Shown here: positions 6,476 to 13,914 of the stretch, in pieces
Numbering within the stretch: the stretch's first letter is position 1
Layout: every line of letters begins with the position of its first letter
Source: Geobacter sp. UBA698
GTDB lineage: Bacteria; Desulfobacterota; Desulfuromonadia; Geobacterales; Pseudopelobacteraceae
Length of the DNA: 14,011 nt
Assembly (NCBI GenBank): GCA_002298925.1
Contig: DBMM01000061.1
Coordinates: 1,763-15,773, forward strand
Direction: 5' to 3'
Program-made: the position numbers and the translations under genes
Notes under the pieces: generated by a model
What the model was told of the DNA's origin: nothing
The model's input: only the letters and a program-made list of their open reading frames with translations
The model's database searches: none

Positions 6476-7360
6476 TCAGGCCGTGCCGTTGTCCTTCGAG
6501 CGACGTCGATCATTTCTCATGCCAATAAATAAACTGAACGGAATAATGACGGAAAACGCTCCGCCGAGCCCCAGTACTGCAGTGCGGTCGGTTTTAGTGT
6601 GTGCTACTACTTTGCCCTCGTAGACATTAACTGATTCAGCCAGCAGGGCATCGGCGGCGATTTTGATTTGCTCACCGGCATAAGCGTTTTTGACGAAAAC
6701 GGGGATTTTTCTGCGTTCAAGTTTGATATTCAGCCTGGTTTGTTGATTTGCGTTTTGGTCCTTTTTTATGAAGTTGTATTTCCCGTCCCGGTTCTGGAAA
6801 GTATCAATGTTTGTTTTCAGGATCAGATTGACCGGCTGTGTCGGCTGCCAGTTGTCGGGCACAATCGCGTAATAATGTTCTTCGCTGCTTGTCTGGCCAT
6901 TTCGTTGCTTGGATAGGGTGAAGTTGATGTTGCTGAGTACTGTGGCGGTGAGCTCGACGTATTTTGAGCCAGTGCCGAGTGAAGTGCTTGAACTGCTCCA
7001 GTCAATCTTTTCAATCTTGGCGTTGACAGCCTCTTTCTCCTGGTTGACAAAATAAAAATAACCGGCAGCCGTGATAATTGGAAGGATGATGGCGGTTGCA
7101 ATAATATCAACCCATTTAACCGATTTGTCAGAGGTGAGTAATTGCTTTTTGGCTAGAATGCTTTCCACTGCAAACCAAGGGAGTAGATAGATCATCAACA
7201 TAATGATAAAGGTCAGCTTATCGCTTGAAGAGCCAATAAATCTGAATTGCATGTCGAGAATATAGTCAACCATGCCAGTGTTGTTGGTGCATTGGTAAAT
7301 CACGATAATTGAGGCTAATGCTATGGCGACGATTCTCAGTTTTTCCCGCGATACTTTCAT
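6476..7360 (-). CDS. Unrecognised membrane protein with four predicted helices
   Basis: I do not recognise this 294-residue protein. Predicted membrane helices lie at about 8-24, 49-68, 84-105 and 262-281. Between the third and fourth is a hydrophilic domain of about 155 residues, rich in Asn, Lys, Gln and Ser. It contains a likely beta-strand repeat (YVELTATVLSNINFTL, VNLILKTNIDTF, TRLNIKLERRKIPVFV) and a NAYAGEQIKIAADAL segment. With three helices before it, the domain probably sits in the periplasm, and the C-terminal RNDRRRSKDNGTA tail is basic, consistent with the cytoplasm. AGAGG lies just upstream of the ATG, and a perfect TATAAT is 20 bp away. The gene is more AT-rich than its neighbours and stands alone between plus-strand genes, which may point to acquisition from elsewhere. 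It is a real gene on length, ribosome site and coherent topology; its function is unknown. Confidence 0.78.
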   Translation of the reverse strand: MKVSREKLRIVAIALASIIVIYQCTNNTGMVDYILDMQFRFIGSSSDKLTFIIMLMIYLLPWFAVESILAKKQLLTSDKSVKWVDIIATAIILPIITAAGYFYFVNQEKEAVNAKIEKIDWSSSSTSLGTGSKYVELTATVLSNINFTLSKQRNGQTSSEEHYYAIVPDNWQPTQPVNLILKTNIDTFQNRDGKYNFIKKDQNANQQTRLNIKLERRKIPVFVKNAYAGEQIKIAADALLAESVNVYEGKVVAHTKTDRTAVLGLGGAFSVIIPFSLFIGMRNDRRRSKDNGTA

Positions 7361-7380
7361 TTTTTCCCTCTGCTTCTGAA

Positions 7381-7386
7381 ATTATA
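7381..7386 (-). promoter_or_regulatory. -10 element (TATAAT) of the unrecognised membrane-protein gene
   Basis: A perfect TATAAT on the minus strand ends about 20 bases before the start codon, so the transcript would have a very short leader that just accommodates the AGAGG ribosome site. No good -35 is present at 16-18 bases, so confidence is limited. Confidence 0.4.
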
Positions 7387-7545
7387 ATGAATGGCAAACA
7401 AGTCGTCGGTTTTGTTATCATTAATCATTCGTCTTGTTCAATTAAAAAATATGTATACGTATGGTGTCGATTCTCGTAAGTTACAACATGTCCGGGGCAG
7501 ATGCTCTGTGCTGGTCATGGGAGATCGTGCCGTTCTGGAGTGATA

Positions 7546-8142
7546 GTGAAGAAAATACTCATCATACTTGCCGTATGCGGATGCGCGATTGCCGGAATTT
7601 TTCAGTTTGTCAGCCGCGAAAGCCGTACTCCTATTCCGCAAAGCAATAAGACCGGCAGTCGTCCCTTACTTCCGCGGATTGCCGGGAACCGTAACGATAC
7701 GTTGCCTCGTCATATCTCCGGTGTCGATCACGTGCTGATTGAAAAGAAAGCTCATCGTCTGACCCTTTATCGCAAAGGTGAGGTACTCAAGACATATCGC
7801 ATTGCCTTGGGGAAAAAACCGGTGGGGAAGAAGACCACTAATGGTGACTGCAAGACTCCGGAAGGGACGTATAGTATTGATCATCGCAAGGCCAACAGCC
7901 GTTACCACCGCGCGTTGCATATCTCTTACCCCAATGCGGAAGACAGGCGTCAGGCCAAAGCACGCGGCGTTTCTCCGGGAGGCGATATTATGATTCACGG
8001 CCTGCCCAATGGTTTTGGCGCGGTTGGCTCATTGCATCTGAAGCGGGACTGGACACTCGGCTGCATAGCCATGACTAACGAAGAGATCGATGAACTTTGG
8101 CACGCTGTTCCAAATGGAGCCGTTGTTGAGATTGTTCCATAA
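7546..8142 (+). CDS. YkuD-family L,D-transpeptidase, membrane-anchored
   Basis: A cell-wall enzyme of the YkuD fold that would form or exchange 3-3 peptide cross-links, or attach proteins to peptidoglycan, in the periplasm. I place the start at GTG 7546, with GGAG at 7537-7540, giving 198 residues. The next residues (KKILIILAVCGCAIAGIFQF) form a signal anchor. An upstream in-frame ATG at 7501 would put 15 polar residues ahead of it. The YkuD domain runs from about 60 to the end: DHVLIEKKAHRLTLY opens it, GDCKTPEGTYSI is typical, and the active-site region is MIHGLP (His151) with TLGCIAMTNEEIDELW, where Cys173 is the nucleophile. The usual Ser two before Cys is Thr here. A weak promoter (TTCAAT, 17 bases, TATGGT) lies at 7437-7465. 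The 3' end overlaps the convergent M23 gene by 68 bp. Confidence 0.92.
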   Translation: MKKILIILAVCGCAIAGIFQFVSRESRTPIPQSNKTGSRPLLPRIAGNRNDTLPRHISGVDHVLIEKKAHRLTLYRKGEVLKTYRIALGKKPVGKKTTNGDCKTPEGTYSIDHRKANSRYHRALHISYPNAEDRRQAKARGVSPGGDIMIHGLPNGFGAVGSLHLKRDWTLGCIAMTNEEIDELWHAVPNGAVVEIVP

Positions 8143-8668
8143 GAGAATTGGTTAATCGTTCGCCGGGATCCAGATAGAACATCCTGTCGAATCCGAATCT
8201 CTCGGCTTTGTAGCGCCATACATAGGGAAGCTGGGTCATTATGGAATAGTGCAGGTGAGGCGGTTTTCCGGCAGCGTTTCCGGTTGTGCCTACGGATCCG
8301 ATCTCTTCTCCCCTGGAAACGTATGTTCCTCTCTTCACTTTTATGGTTCTCAGGTGAGCGTAGTAATGGGCATGCCATTTAGGTCCCAGAACCGTCACTG
8401 CGTTGCCGCCGGTTCCCTGTGTATCGGTATATATCACCAGGCCCGGACTTGCCGCGATTACCGGCGTTCCTTCTTTGGCAAAAATATCGGTTCCCCGATG
8501 TACTCCCGATTTTCCCCAGGGCTGGAACCAGAATGAATGCGCGTTCCAGTCGGCTGGTGTGGCCCCTTGTACCGGAATGATCAACCGTTCCGGTACAAAG
8601 AGGCCACTGATCAGGACTGTCGCGACAATGGCGGCGCATAAAAGCAGGGCACGTTTCCTCGAAATCAT
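8075..8668 (-). CDS. M23-family zinc metallopeptidase (LytM-type), membrane-anchored
   Basis: A LytM/M23 peptidoglycan endopeptidase of about 197 residues. Using residue numbers from the longer GTG form that starts at 8680, a hydrophobic segment at about 10-29 serves as signal or anchor. The M23 domain begins with GVHRGTDIFAKEGTPV: His61 and Asp65 are zinc ligands of the HxxxD motif. HAHYYAHL supplies catalytic-type His109, and PPHLHYSI supplies the HxH pair His142/His144, so the metal site is complete. No long coiled coil or LysM domain is present. I prefer the ATG at 8668, which overlaps the creD stop as ATGA and suggests translational coupling; GTG 8680 would add four residues and overlap by 16 bases. 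The last 22 codons overlap the 3' end of the opposite-strand L,D-transpeptidase. It would cleave cross-links while its neighbour makes them, which is suggestive but unproven as a functional pair. Confidence 0.9.
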   Translation of the reverse strand: MISRKRALLLCAAIVATVLISGLFVPERLIIPVQGATPADWNAHSFWFQPWGKSGVHRGTDIFAKEGTPVIAASPGLVIYTDTQGTGGNAVTVLGPKWHAHYYAHLRTIKVKRGTYVSRGEEIGSVGTTGNAAGKPPHLHYSIMTQLPYVWRYKAERFGFDRMFYLDPGERLTNSLMEQSQQRLHLEQRAKVHRSLR

Positions 8669-10020
8669 GATTGAATGCACTCACCAATTTCCGTGTTGCT
8701 GGTTTCCGCTGGTGCGATGGCATACCAATTGATCTTCCTCGTCAGGTACATGACGATACCCAGCATCACGAATAGTCCGATGCTGCCGATCAGCAAAGCA
8801 TAATCCTCCAATTGCAGCGTCACATACAGGAAGCCATAGAGAAAGGTCATCAAAGCGCCAATGGTGGCTGCGATGCGCGTGCTTTTCAAAATTCCTTTGG
8901 AGTAAGTGCTGACGAGTAGAACCGAGGCAATGCCTGCGATCAGATAGGCTGCCGCAAAGCTCGTATGCTCCGAGACGGAAAGAAGTAGAAGGTAAAAGAG
9001 GCAAATGGCAAAGCCGATCAACAGATACTGTATGGGGTGGACCCTGGTTTTGTTGGTCACCTCGGTCAGGAAAAATGCGACCAGGGTCAGCACGATGAAC
9101 AATACCGCATATTTGGCGGTGCGCATGGATTTTTGATACTCGTCCACCGGGCAGAAAAACTGTGCTCCGAAAGCCGATTCCATGACCTTGTCGTTTTTGC
9201 CCGTCCATTGTTGTGGATAGTTCCTGTTGAGGTTCAGAACCTTCCACGAAGCAGTGAACCCCTGGTTGTTGATGACCCGCTTGTCGGGAAGGAACATGCC
9301 GGTAAAACTCGGATTTTTCCAGGGTGATGTGAGCTGGGCTGTTGTAACCTTACCGAGCGGCACAAAACCGATCTGGCCGCTTCCGTTCAGGTTGAGACGC
9401 ATCCGGAAGCCGTACTTTTCCTGGCGGGGGGAGACAGGAACGCGGGCGCTAACTCCTGATTCCATCACCGGCGCCGCGTTGATTCCGGAGCTTATGGGGA
9501 TGTTCTCGTTGTTCCAGGTGGCGAGGTTGGTCTCTTTGATTCCGCGTAGATCCGGAACTCCCATGGAGATGGTTGCCCCGTCCCAATGGATGTCTTTCTC
9601 GTCGATTCCCAATTCCGTGAGTCCCTTTGTCCGGAAATCGGCATTTATCTGTAATTCGGCGTTATAGAGCACCACTTGGTACATTCCCCGATGTCTTGTT
9701 TCCGGTTTTACGGAACCGGTGATGTTTAATTGGTCGGGGAGTAGATGGGCGTGGGCAATGGTTGTTTTTTCGTGTCCTTTCTCGTCGGTAAAATAGTCGG
9801 TATAGGGGACGGAGAGTATTGGTCCCGTAATGGTTTGTTCGCCACCCCATTTTGAACTCACCTCTTTTATGACCGCTTCGCGTCGCTGCTCCCGTTCGTG
9901 GATCACCCCTTTGATCATTTCCACCGGGATCAGCAAGGTTAAGACCAGCCCGGCAATGACCATCAGCCTGATGATCACCGAATTACGTATCCTGCTGAGG
10001 ATTTGGTGTATTACGTTCAT
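8665..10020 (-). CDS. creD: CreD-family inner-membrane protein
   Basis: This 451-residue protein is of the CreD family. After a short basic start, helix 1 lies at about 16-36, followed by the family landmark WGGEQTITGPILSVPY (about 58-73). A large periplasmic beta domain follows to about residue 300, with RGMYQVVLYNAELQI and TASWKVLNLNRNYPQQW typical of CreD. Five or six C-terminal helices complete it (VLFIVLTLVAFFLTEV, QYLLIGFAICLFYLLLLSV, and others). In enterobacteria CreD belongs to the CreBC regulon and affects envelope properties and beta-lactam or colicin response. Here no creB or creC is adjacent, so control must come from elsewhere. AAAGGGG precedes the ATG by about 6 bases, and a perfect TATAAT lies about 46 bp upstream. 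The stop overlaps the M23 peptidase start, linking it to a wall enzyme. Confidence 0.92.
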   Translation of the reverse strand: MNVIHQILSRIRNSVIIRLMVIAGLVLTLLIPVEMIKGVIHEREQRREAVIKEVSSKWGGEQTITGPILSVPYTDYFTDEKGHEKTTIAHAHLLPDQLNITGSVKPETRHRGMYQVVLYNAELQINADFRTKGLTELGIDEKDIHWDGATISMGVPDLRGIKETNLATWNNENIPISSGINAAPVMESGVSARVPVSPRQEKYGFRMRLNLNGSGQIGFVPLGKVTTAQLTSPWKNPSFTGMFLPDKRVINNQGFTASWKVLNLNRNYPQQWTGKNDKVMESAFGAQFFCPVDEYQKSMRTAKYAVLFIVLTLVAFFLTEVTNKTRVHPIQYLLIGFAICLFYLLLLSVSEHTSFAAAYLIAGIASVLLVSTYSKGILKSTRIAATIGALMTFLYGFLYVTLQLEDYALLIGSIGLFVMLGIVMYLTRKINWYAIAPAETSNTEIGECIQS

Positions 10021-10065
10021 CTTTCGCCCCTTTGATTCTTGGTTGTGCTTGCCCGCGTAATCATC

Positions 10066-10071
10066 ATTATA
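10066..10071 (-). promoter_or_regulatory. -10 element (TATAAT) upstream of creD
   Basis: A perfect minus-strand TATAAT lies 46 bp before the creD start codon. The expected -35 position carries only a poor match (ACACCG at 17 bases), so an activator or an alternative -35 may be needed. No Cre-tag-like direct repeat (TTCAC-N6-TTCAC) was seen nearby. Confidence 0.4.
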
Positions 10072-10181
10072 AAGCGGCGCTGTGCATTCGGTGTGGTTGA
10101 GAAGCGGAAGTTTCGCGGAATTTATGTGCAGATTTCGTGCAGGTGAGACGAATAATTGCTGAATAGCGTCACATTACGTGA

Positions 10182-10210
10182 TTGTCATGTGACCAGGCTT
10201 CGTGTATGGT
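10182..10210 (+). promoter_or_regulatory. Sigma-70-type promoter of the RDD-family gene
   Basis: TTGTCA (10182-10187) and TATGGT (10205-10210) are separated by exactly 17 bases, about 46 bp before the RDD gene start. Transcription would begin near 10217, with AAAGGA as the ribosome site before ATG 10257. Confidence 0.5.
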
Positions 10211-10256
10211 CGCGGCATTATTGGTCTTCAATGTTTGGAGTTGAAAAGGATTGTAA

Positions 10257-10805
10257 ATGGTAAGTGCTGATAAAATGCAACAGCTACCCGACTCAGATGG
10301 TGTCTACTTCCGTGGTGAGGACTATGCTGGCTTTTGGCGGAGGCTGTTCGTCGATTTGGCTGATATTGTTGTGGTGGTAGCCATCGCGTTTTTTCTGTCG
10401 ATGTTGTTTGTGGATTCTTCTCCGTCGAGTGAACAAGAAATTCAATGCTTGTTTTTTCTGTGGTCTGTAGTGCTGTTTGTTTATTTTGTCCTTCTGAAAC
10501 GGACAAGGTTTGGCACGCTTGGTTATCTGATGGGAAATGTGCGTATTGTGAATCTGAAAGGAGAGGTTCCCAAACTCCATTTACTTACACTCCGGTTGCT
10601 CATTGCCATATTTGGGCCATTGAGCTTCCCCCTGGATTTATTGTGGCTTGCAGGCGATGACCATAAGCAGGCTTTGCGCGATAAATTTGCTCAAACCTAT
10701 GTGATCAGGAAGAATGCATTGCCTGCGGGTGTCGGAAAAGTTTTTTTGTATGAATATGATTTGTGGAGTTGGCGTGTCTTGTTTCGCGAAGTCAGGAAAT
10801 GGTAG
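10257..10805 (+). CDS. RDD-family membrane protein
   Basis: A 182-residue inner-membrane protein of the RDD family. AGFWRRLFVDLAD (about 24-36) carries the conserved Arg and Asp residues ahead of helix 1 (about 36-53). Helix 2 lies at about 64-82, followed by KRTRFGTLGYLMGNVRIVN (the conserved GxxxGY and RI-V stretch). Helix 3 (about 110-130) leads into WLAGDDHKQALRDKFAQTYVI, the usual RDD ending with the DxxAxTxV pattern. The function of most RDD proteins is unknown; some are linked to ion or solute transport. A tail of about 30 residues with many aromatic and basic residues (FLYEYDLWSWRVLFREVRKW) extends past the usual end and may be amphipathic. AAAGGA lies about 7 bases before the ATG, and a promoter is visible at 10182-10210. 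The gene is AT-rich and appears to be its own transcription unit. Confidence 0.87.
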   Translation: MVSADKMQQLPDSDGVYFRGEDYAGFWRRLFVDLADIVVVVAIAFFLSMLFVDSSPSSEQEIQCLFFLWSVVLFVYFVLLKRTRFGTLGYLMGNVRIVNLKGEVPKLHLLTLRLLIAIFGPLSFPLDLLWLAGDDHKQALRDKFAQTYVIRKNALPAGVGKVFLYEYDLWSWRVLFREVRKW

Positions 10806-10890
10806 GCGGTTCGCGGAAAAGACTATAAATGTGTAGCACTGGGGGCTTGCTGGCATAAGCAGTTTAAAGTGGTTTATTGGATGATGCCTA

Positions 10891-10914
10891 ATCAGGAGAG
10901 GTGGATTTCCTGAT
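10891..10914. terminator. Stem-loop downstream of the RDD gene
   Basis: ATCAGGA (10891-10897) and TCCTGAT (10908-10914) form a 7-bp perfect stem with a 10-base loop in the 181-bp gap between the RDD gene and the DUF1287 gene. No T-run follows, so intrinsic termination is doubtful; an mRNA-end structure or a regulator site is equally possible. The rest of the gap is AT-rich, with no clear promoter. Confidence 0.3.
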
Positions 10915-10986
10915 CCATTATCGTTAAGTGAAAAAGAAAAACAAACAATAAAGTTGTGAATTTCAAAAGCGGTCAATGATTGATTG

Positions 10987-11679
10987 ATGAAGAGTCCGCT
11001 TTCGAAACAGGCTTCTATGAAATCATTGGTCAGCAAAGTAGCTACGTGTCATTATCTCGCAGTATTCACCCTTGTCCTGCTCGGCTGCAACAGTGGTGTC
11101 CAGGATGCGCCAATCGTGCCTCGGAATGGGGAGCCTCCAGGCTTTTCGAAAAAATTATCCGAAGCGGCTATAGAAAGGATGAATCATAAGGTCAGATACG
11201 ATCCCACGTATCTCAAAATCCCCTATCCGAGCGGTGATGTTCCCGACAATATCGGGGTTTGCACGGATGAAGTGATCAGAAGCTACAGAAAGCTCGGTAT
11301 TGATCTTCAAAAGGACGTTCATGAGGAAATGCGTGCAAATTTCAAGAGATATCCAAGCCATTCGCTCTGGGGACTGAATTCGACGGATACAAACATCGAC
11401 CACCGGAGGGTGCCGAATCTTCAAATTCTGTTCACCAGGAAAGGCAAGAACCTCCCCGTAACCACTAACCCGAAAGACTATGTTCCAGGCGACATTGTTA
11501 CGTGGGATGTCCCGGTAAAACGACCTCACATCGGGATAGTGGTAAACAGAAGGCAAAAAGGCAGCAATAACTTCATGATTGTCCATAACATCGGTGCCGG
11601 GCCGGTTCTGGAGGATATGCTTTTCAGGTATCCGATTACAGGTCACTATCGGTACTATGGCAAGCTTTTGAAAATGTGA
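10987..11679 (+). CDS. DUF1287 family (YijF-like) lipoprotein
   Basis: A lipoprotein of about 230 residues with a DUF1287 domain. The signal segment ends in the lipobox VLLGC, with Cys34 modified. ATG 10987 is preceded in frame by TTG 10984; a later ATG at 11017 would give a more normal 23-residue signal, so the exact start is uncertain and no start has a strong ribosome site. The domain landmarks are RYDPTYLKIPYPSGDVP, NIGVCTDEVIRSYRKLGIDL (Cys92), DTNIDHRRVPNLQILF, YVPGDIVTWDV and RPHIGIVV (His181). The conserved Cys in GVCTDxxIR and His in PHIGIV resemble the Cys-His order of NlpC/P60-like hydrolases, so a peptidoglycan or envelope substrate is a reasonable inference, but no activity is established to my knowledge. 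The stop overlaps the next gene's GTG as GTGA, indicating an operon with the HD hydrolase. Confidence 0.87.
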   Translation: MKSPLSKQASMKSLVSKVATCHYLAVFTLVLLGCNSGVQDAPIVPRNGEPPGFSKKLSEAAIERMNHKVRYDPTYLKIPYPSGDVPDNIGVCTDEVIRSYRKLGIDLQKDVHEEMRANFKRYPSHSLWGLNSTDTNIDHRRVPNLQILFTRKGKNLPVTTNPKDYVPGDIVTWDVPVKRPHIGIVVNRRQKGSNNFMIVHNIGAGPVLEDMLFRYPITGHYRYYGKLLKM

Positions 11680-12311
11680 GAAAAGACCGCATGCTCGACA
11701 ACACACGTTGGAACAACCTGTTGCTACGTCTGACCGGGCACCCCCCACCGCATGATTCTTTTGGCCGGCTTGCCGCAGCATATTCCGAACCCCACCGCCA
11801 TTACCATACAGCTTACCATGTCGAACACTGCCTGTCGGAGTTCGATTCCGTGGCAGGCTCGTGTGAATCGCCGGATGAGGTTGAGTTCGGGATTTGGCTT
11901 CATGATGTGGTCTATGATCCCCGCGCATCGGATAATGAGGAACAGAGTGCGCGAATTGCCGGGGAAATCCTGGAGTACATGGATTGTCCGCCAAGGCTGA
12001 TTACCGGCATTCGGGAACTGATTCTGGCCACCAGGCATATTTGTCCGCCGCCGACCCCTGATGCCTGTTTGCTTGTGGATATCGATCTTTCAGTCCTGGG
12101 ACAGTCTCCGGATGTCTTTGAAAAGTACGAGAGGGCCATCCGAACGGAATATTCCTGGGTTTCGGAGGAGTCGTACAAAATTGGCAGATCCGGGGTGCTT
12201 CGCAGTTTTCTGGGTAAATCTGCGATTTATTGCACGGACGGATTCGAAAAAAAATATGGTCAGCAGGCCAGGGAGAACATTATGGTGGCACTGGCTGCAT
12301 TGGAGCGTTGA
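11676..12311 (+). CDS. HD-superfamily metal-dependent phosphohydrolase-like protein (COG4339 type)
   Basis: A soluble 211-residue cytoplasmic protein of the predicted metal-dependent HD hydrolase group that databases sometimes label as an NMDA-receptor-like protein by mistake. The expected metal-site residues appear in order: HYHTAYHVEHCL (His44/His48 region), the HD doublet in FGIWLHDVVYDP (His76-Asp77), DNEEQSA (86-92), ILATRH (His121) and the late Asp in LLVDIDLSVLG (Asp135/Asp137). The Tyr-rich C-terminus (about 155-205) is all-helical, as in the family. The substrate is not known; HD proteins generally hydrolyse phosphoester bonds. The GTG start at 11676 overlaps the DUF1287 stop (GTGA); ATG 11691 is an alternative start five codons later. 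The gene ends 46 bp before the convergent DUF4173 gene. Confidence 0.88.
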   Translation: MRKDRMLDNTRWNNLLLRLTGHPPPHDSFGRLAAAYSEPHRHYHTAYHVEHCLSEFDSVAGSCESPDEVEFGIWLHDVVYDPRASDNEEQSARIAGEILEYMDCPPRLITGIRELILATRHICPPPTPDACLLVDIDLSVLGQSPDVFEKYERAIRTEYSWVSEESYKIGRSGVLRSFLGKSAIYCTDGFEKKYGQQARENIMVALAALER

Positions 12312-12357
12312 CCAGGCAGGTTGGTGCATTGATACCCGAAACATGGGGGGCAAGACA

Positions 12358-13821
12358 TCACTGTGCTTGCCGCATACGTTCGATAATCCGGGTTTGCGCA
12401 ATCTGCCCGCTCATGTTCCAGGAACGCCAGTCCCTGTCCTGAAGCGATTTCATGCGCCATTCAAGGTACGAAACGACTGCATAGCGGGCCAGAGGGTCGA
12501 ATTTCGGCACTGCATCGACAAGTGCGGGAATGGCATCCGAACTGAGTGTGGTCAGGTAGTGCGTGTCAATCCTGTTGTTGGCTGCCGGGTGCGCCGTATT
12601 CGTGCGAACAATGATCGCATCGGGGTTGACGATATCGAGCAGGGCAATTACGGCCAGGCCCGAGATCAGGGCGCCGAAAGCAAATCGATTGCGCTTTTCG
12701 AACAGTACTGTTTTCAGGTACCAGATAAAAACCAGCGCCAGCCAGACCATGAACGAACTGGTATAAAGCCGCAATTCTGTTAGTCCGAAACTGCTTTGAT
12801 AGAGAAACATGCGGTGCATGGCCGAGGCCATGATGGCAAACAGCATTATCACCAGTGATCCTGAAAGAATTTTGAAAAGGCGGGCGGACCTGGTGGATTC
12901 CGCCTTCACAAGCCAGTGGGCGGTTAAAAGCAGCGGCAATACCAGCAAGGAAACCGTCACCAGCTCGAAAAATCCGCGACGTGCATATGTTGCCGCACTG
13001 AGACCCTGGGTGCTTGCCAGTACGTCAGAACCGCCGAAGAAATATCCGAGCTGCGAGGCGATGAATCCAAGGAACAGCAGGTTTAACGCACCCAGCAGTA
13101 TTCCGGTCTCGATCATTCCCACCGAAGCTTGACCCCGCAGGGGAGTGAGTTCCGATCGCTTCGGTTCGAGCATGATACGCAACAGAACCCCACCCCCGAT
13201 CACCGTACAGATCGGCAGCCAGAGCACCATACTGAAAAGCGCCGATAGGTCGATGTCGAACAGCGTCATCACGAGTTGTTCGAATGAAGCGTCGGCTTTG
13301 ATGAGCAGTACTCCGAACAGCAGAAGCAGCGGAATTGAAATCAGGGTGCCGCGAATTACAGCCATGGGCGTACTGCCGATTCCCGGCCTGGATAGGTTCA
13401 GCAATGAAATTGCGGTAGTGGTGGATTGCACGTAAGCAATCGGCGCCGACAGCCATTCCCGCACCAGCCCCAGTGAGTATTCATTGACTCGTCCTATGGC
13501 AAGGCTGCCGTTTGACCTGCGCAGCGCGGCCAGGGAGAAGAGAGAGCAGAGCGCTATTCCGTTGATGAGTTTGAGGGTGTCGGAATCTCGCCAGGCAAAG
13601 CTTGCGGCGAAGAAACAGACGGGAATCGTCAGGAGGGAAACCCGAAGGGGAATGTGATAGTCGTATCGACGGGCGAGAAAGGCGGTAATCGCCATGAAAG
13701 CAACGGTCCAGATTAGGGTGCCGAGCCCCCAGGGGACAGTTCTCAAAAGCATATCGGCCAGCATTCCCAAGACTAAGCCGCCTGCCAAGAGAGGATGGAT
13801 TTCCTTTTCCGTTGTGTGCAT
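12358..13821 (-). CDS. DUF4173 (DUF4153-like) polytopic membrane protein
   Basis: A protein of about 487 residues with some ten to twelve predicted membrane helices and a soluble C-terminal region of about 80 residues. Family landmarks are LGYFFGGSDVLASTQGLSAA followed by TYARRGFFELV (about 258-288), and later FGLTELRLYTSSFMVWLALVFIWY. These identify the DUF4173 group, whose role is unknown. The C-terminal part has LSSDAIPALVDAVPKFD and YLEWRMKSLQDRDWRSWN, also seen in members. I place the start at ATG 13821 because AAGGAG lies 7 bases before it; an in-frame ATG at 13860 would add 13 His/Thr/Arg-rich residues without such a site. DUF4173, DUF2339 and DUF3999 genes are all large envelope proteins of unknown function, and their presence in one neighbourhood is notable. 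The promoter could not be placed with confidence in the AT-rich upstream region. Confidence 0.88.
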   Translation of the reverse strand: MHTTEKEIHPLLAGGLVLGMLADMLLRTVPWGLGTLIWTVAFMAITAFLARRYDYHIPLRVSLLTIPVCFFAASFAWRDSDTLKLINGIALCSLFSLAALRRSNGSLAIGRVNEYSLGLVREWLSAPIAYVQSTTTAISLLNLSRPGIGSTPMAVIRGTLISIPLLLLFGVLLIKADASFEQLVMTLFDIDLSALFSMVLWLPICTVIGGGVLLRIMLEPKRSELTPLRGQASVGMIETGILLGALNLLFLGFIASQLGYFFGGSDVLASTQGLSAATYARRGFFELVTVSLLVLPLLLTAHWLVKAESTRSARLFKILSGSLVIMLFAIMASAMHRMFLYQSSFGLTELRLYTSSFMVWLALVFIWYLKTVLFEKRNRFAFGALISGLAVIALLDIVNPDAIIVRTNTAHPAANNRIDTHYLTTLSSDAIPALVDAVPKFDPLARYAVVSYLEWRMKSLQDRDWRSWNMSGQIAQTRIIERMRQAQ

Positions 13822-13914
13822 GGTGCATCTCCTTGTGTGAATATGTGTGGGATGAAGCATGGACCGGGAACGTTGCGTGCGTATGAAATGCCTTTGGTAA
13901 TATGATGAAAAAAA

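Noticed and set aside
8681..9247. 188-residue minus-strand frame inside creD
   Set aside because: Shifted-frame shadow; the creD frame is intact over its full length with expected helices.
12349..12371. GGCAAG/CTTGCC inverted repeat between the HD and DUF4173 genes
   Set aside because: Only a 6-bp stem with an 11-base loop, no T-run, and it runs into the DUF4173 coding end; too weak to call a terminator.
12061..12783. 240-residue plus-strand reading frame spanning the HD and DUF4173 genes
   Set aside because: It crosses two convergent genes with clear motifs in other frames and has no coherent protein character.
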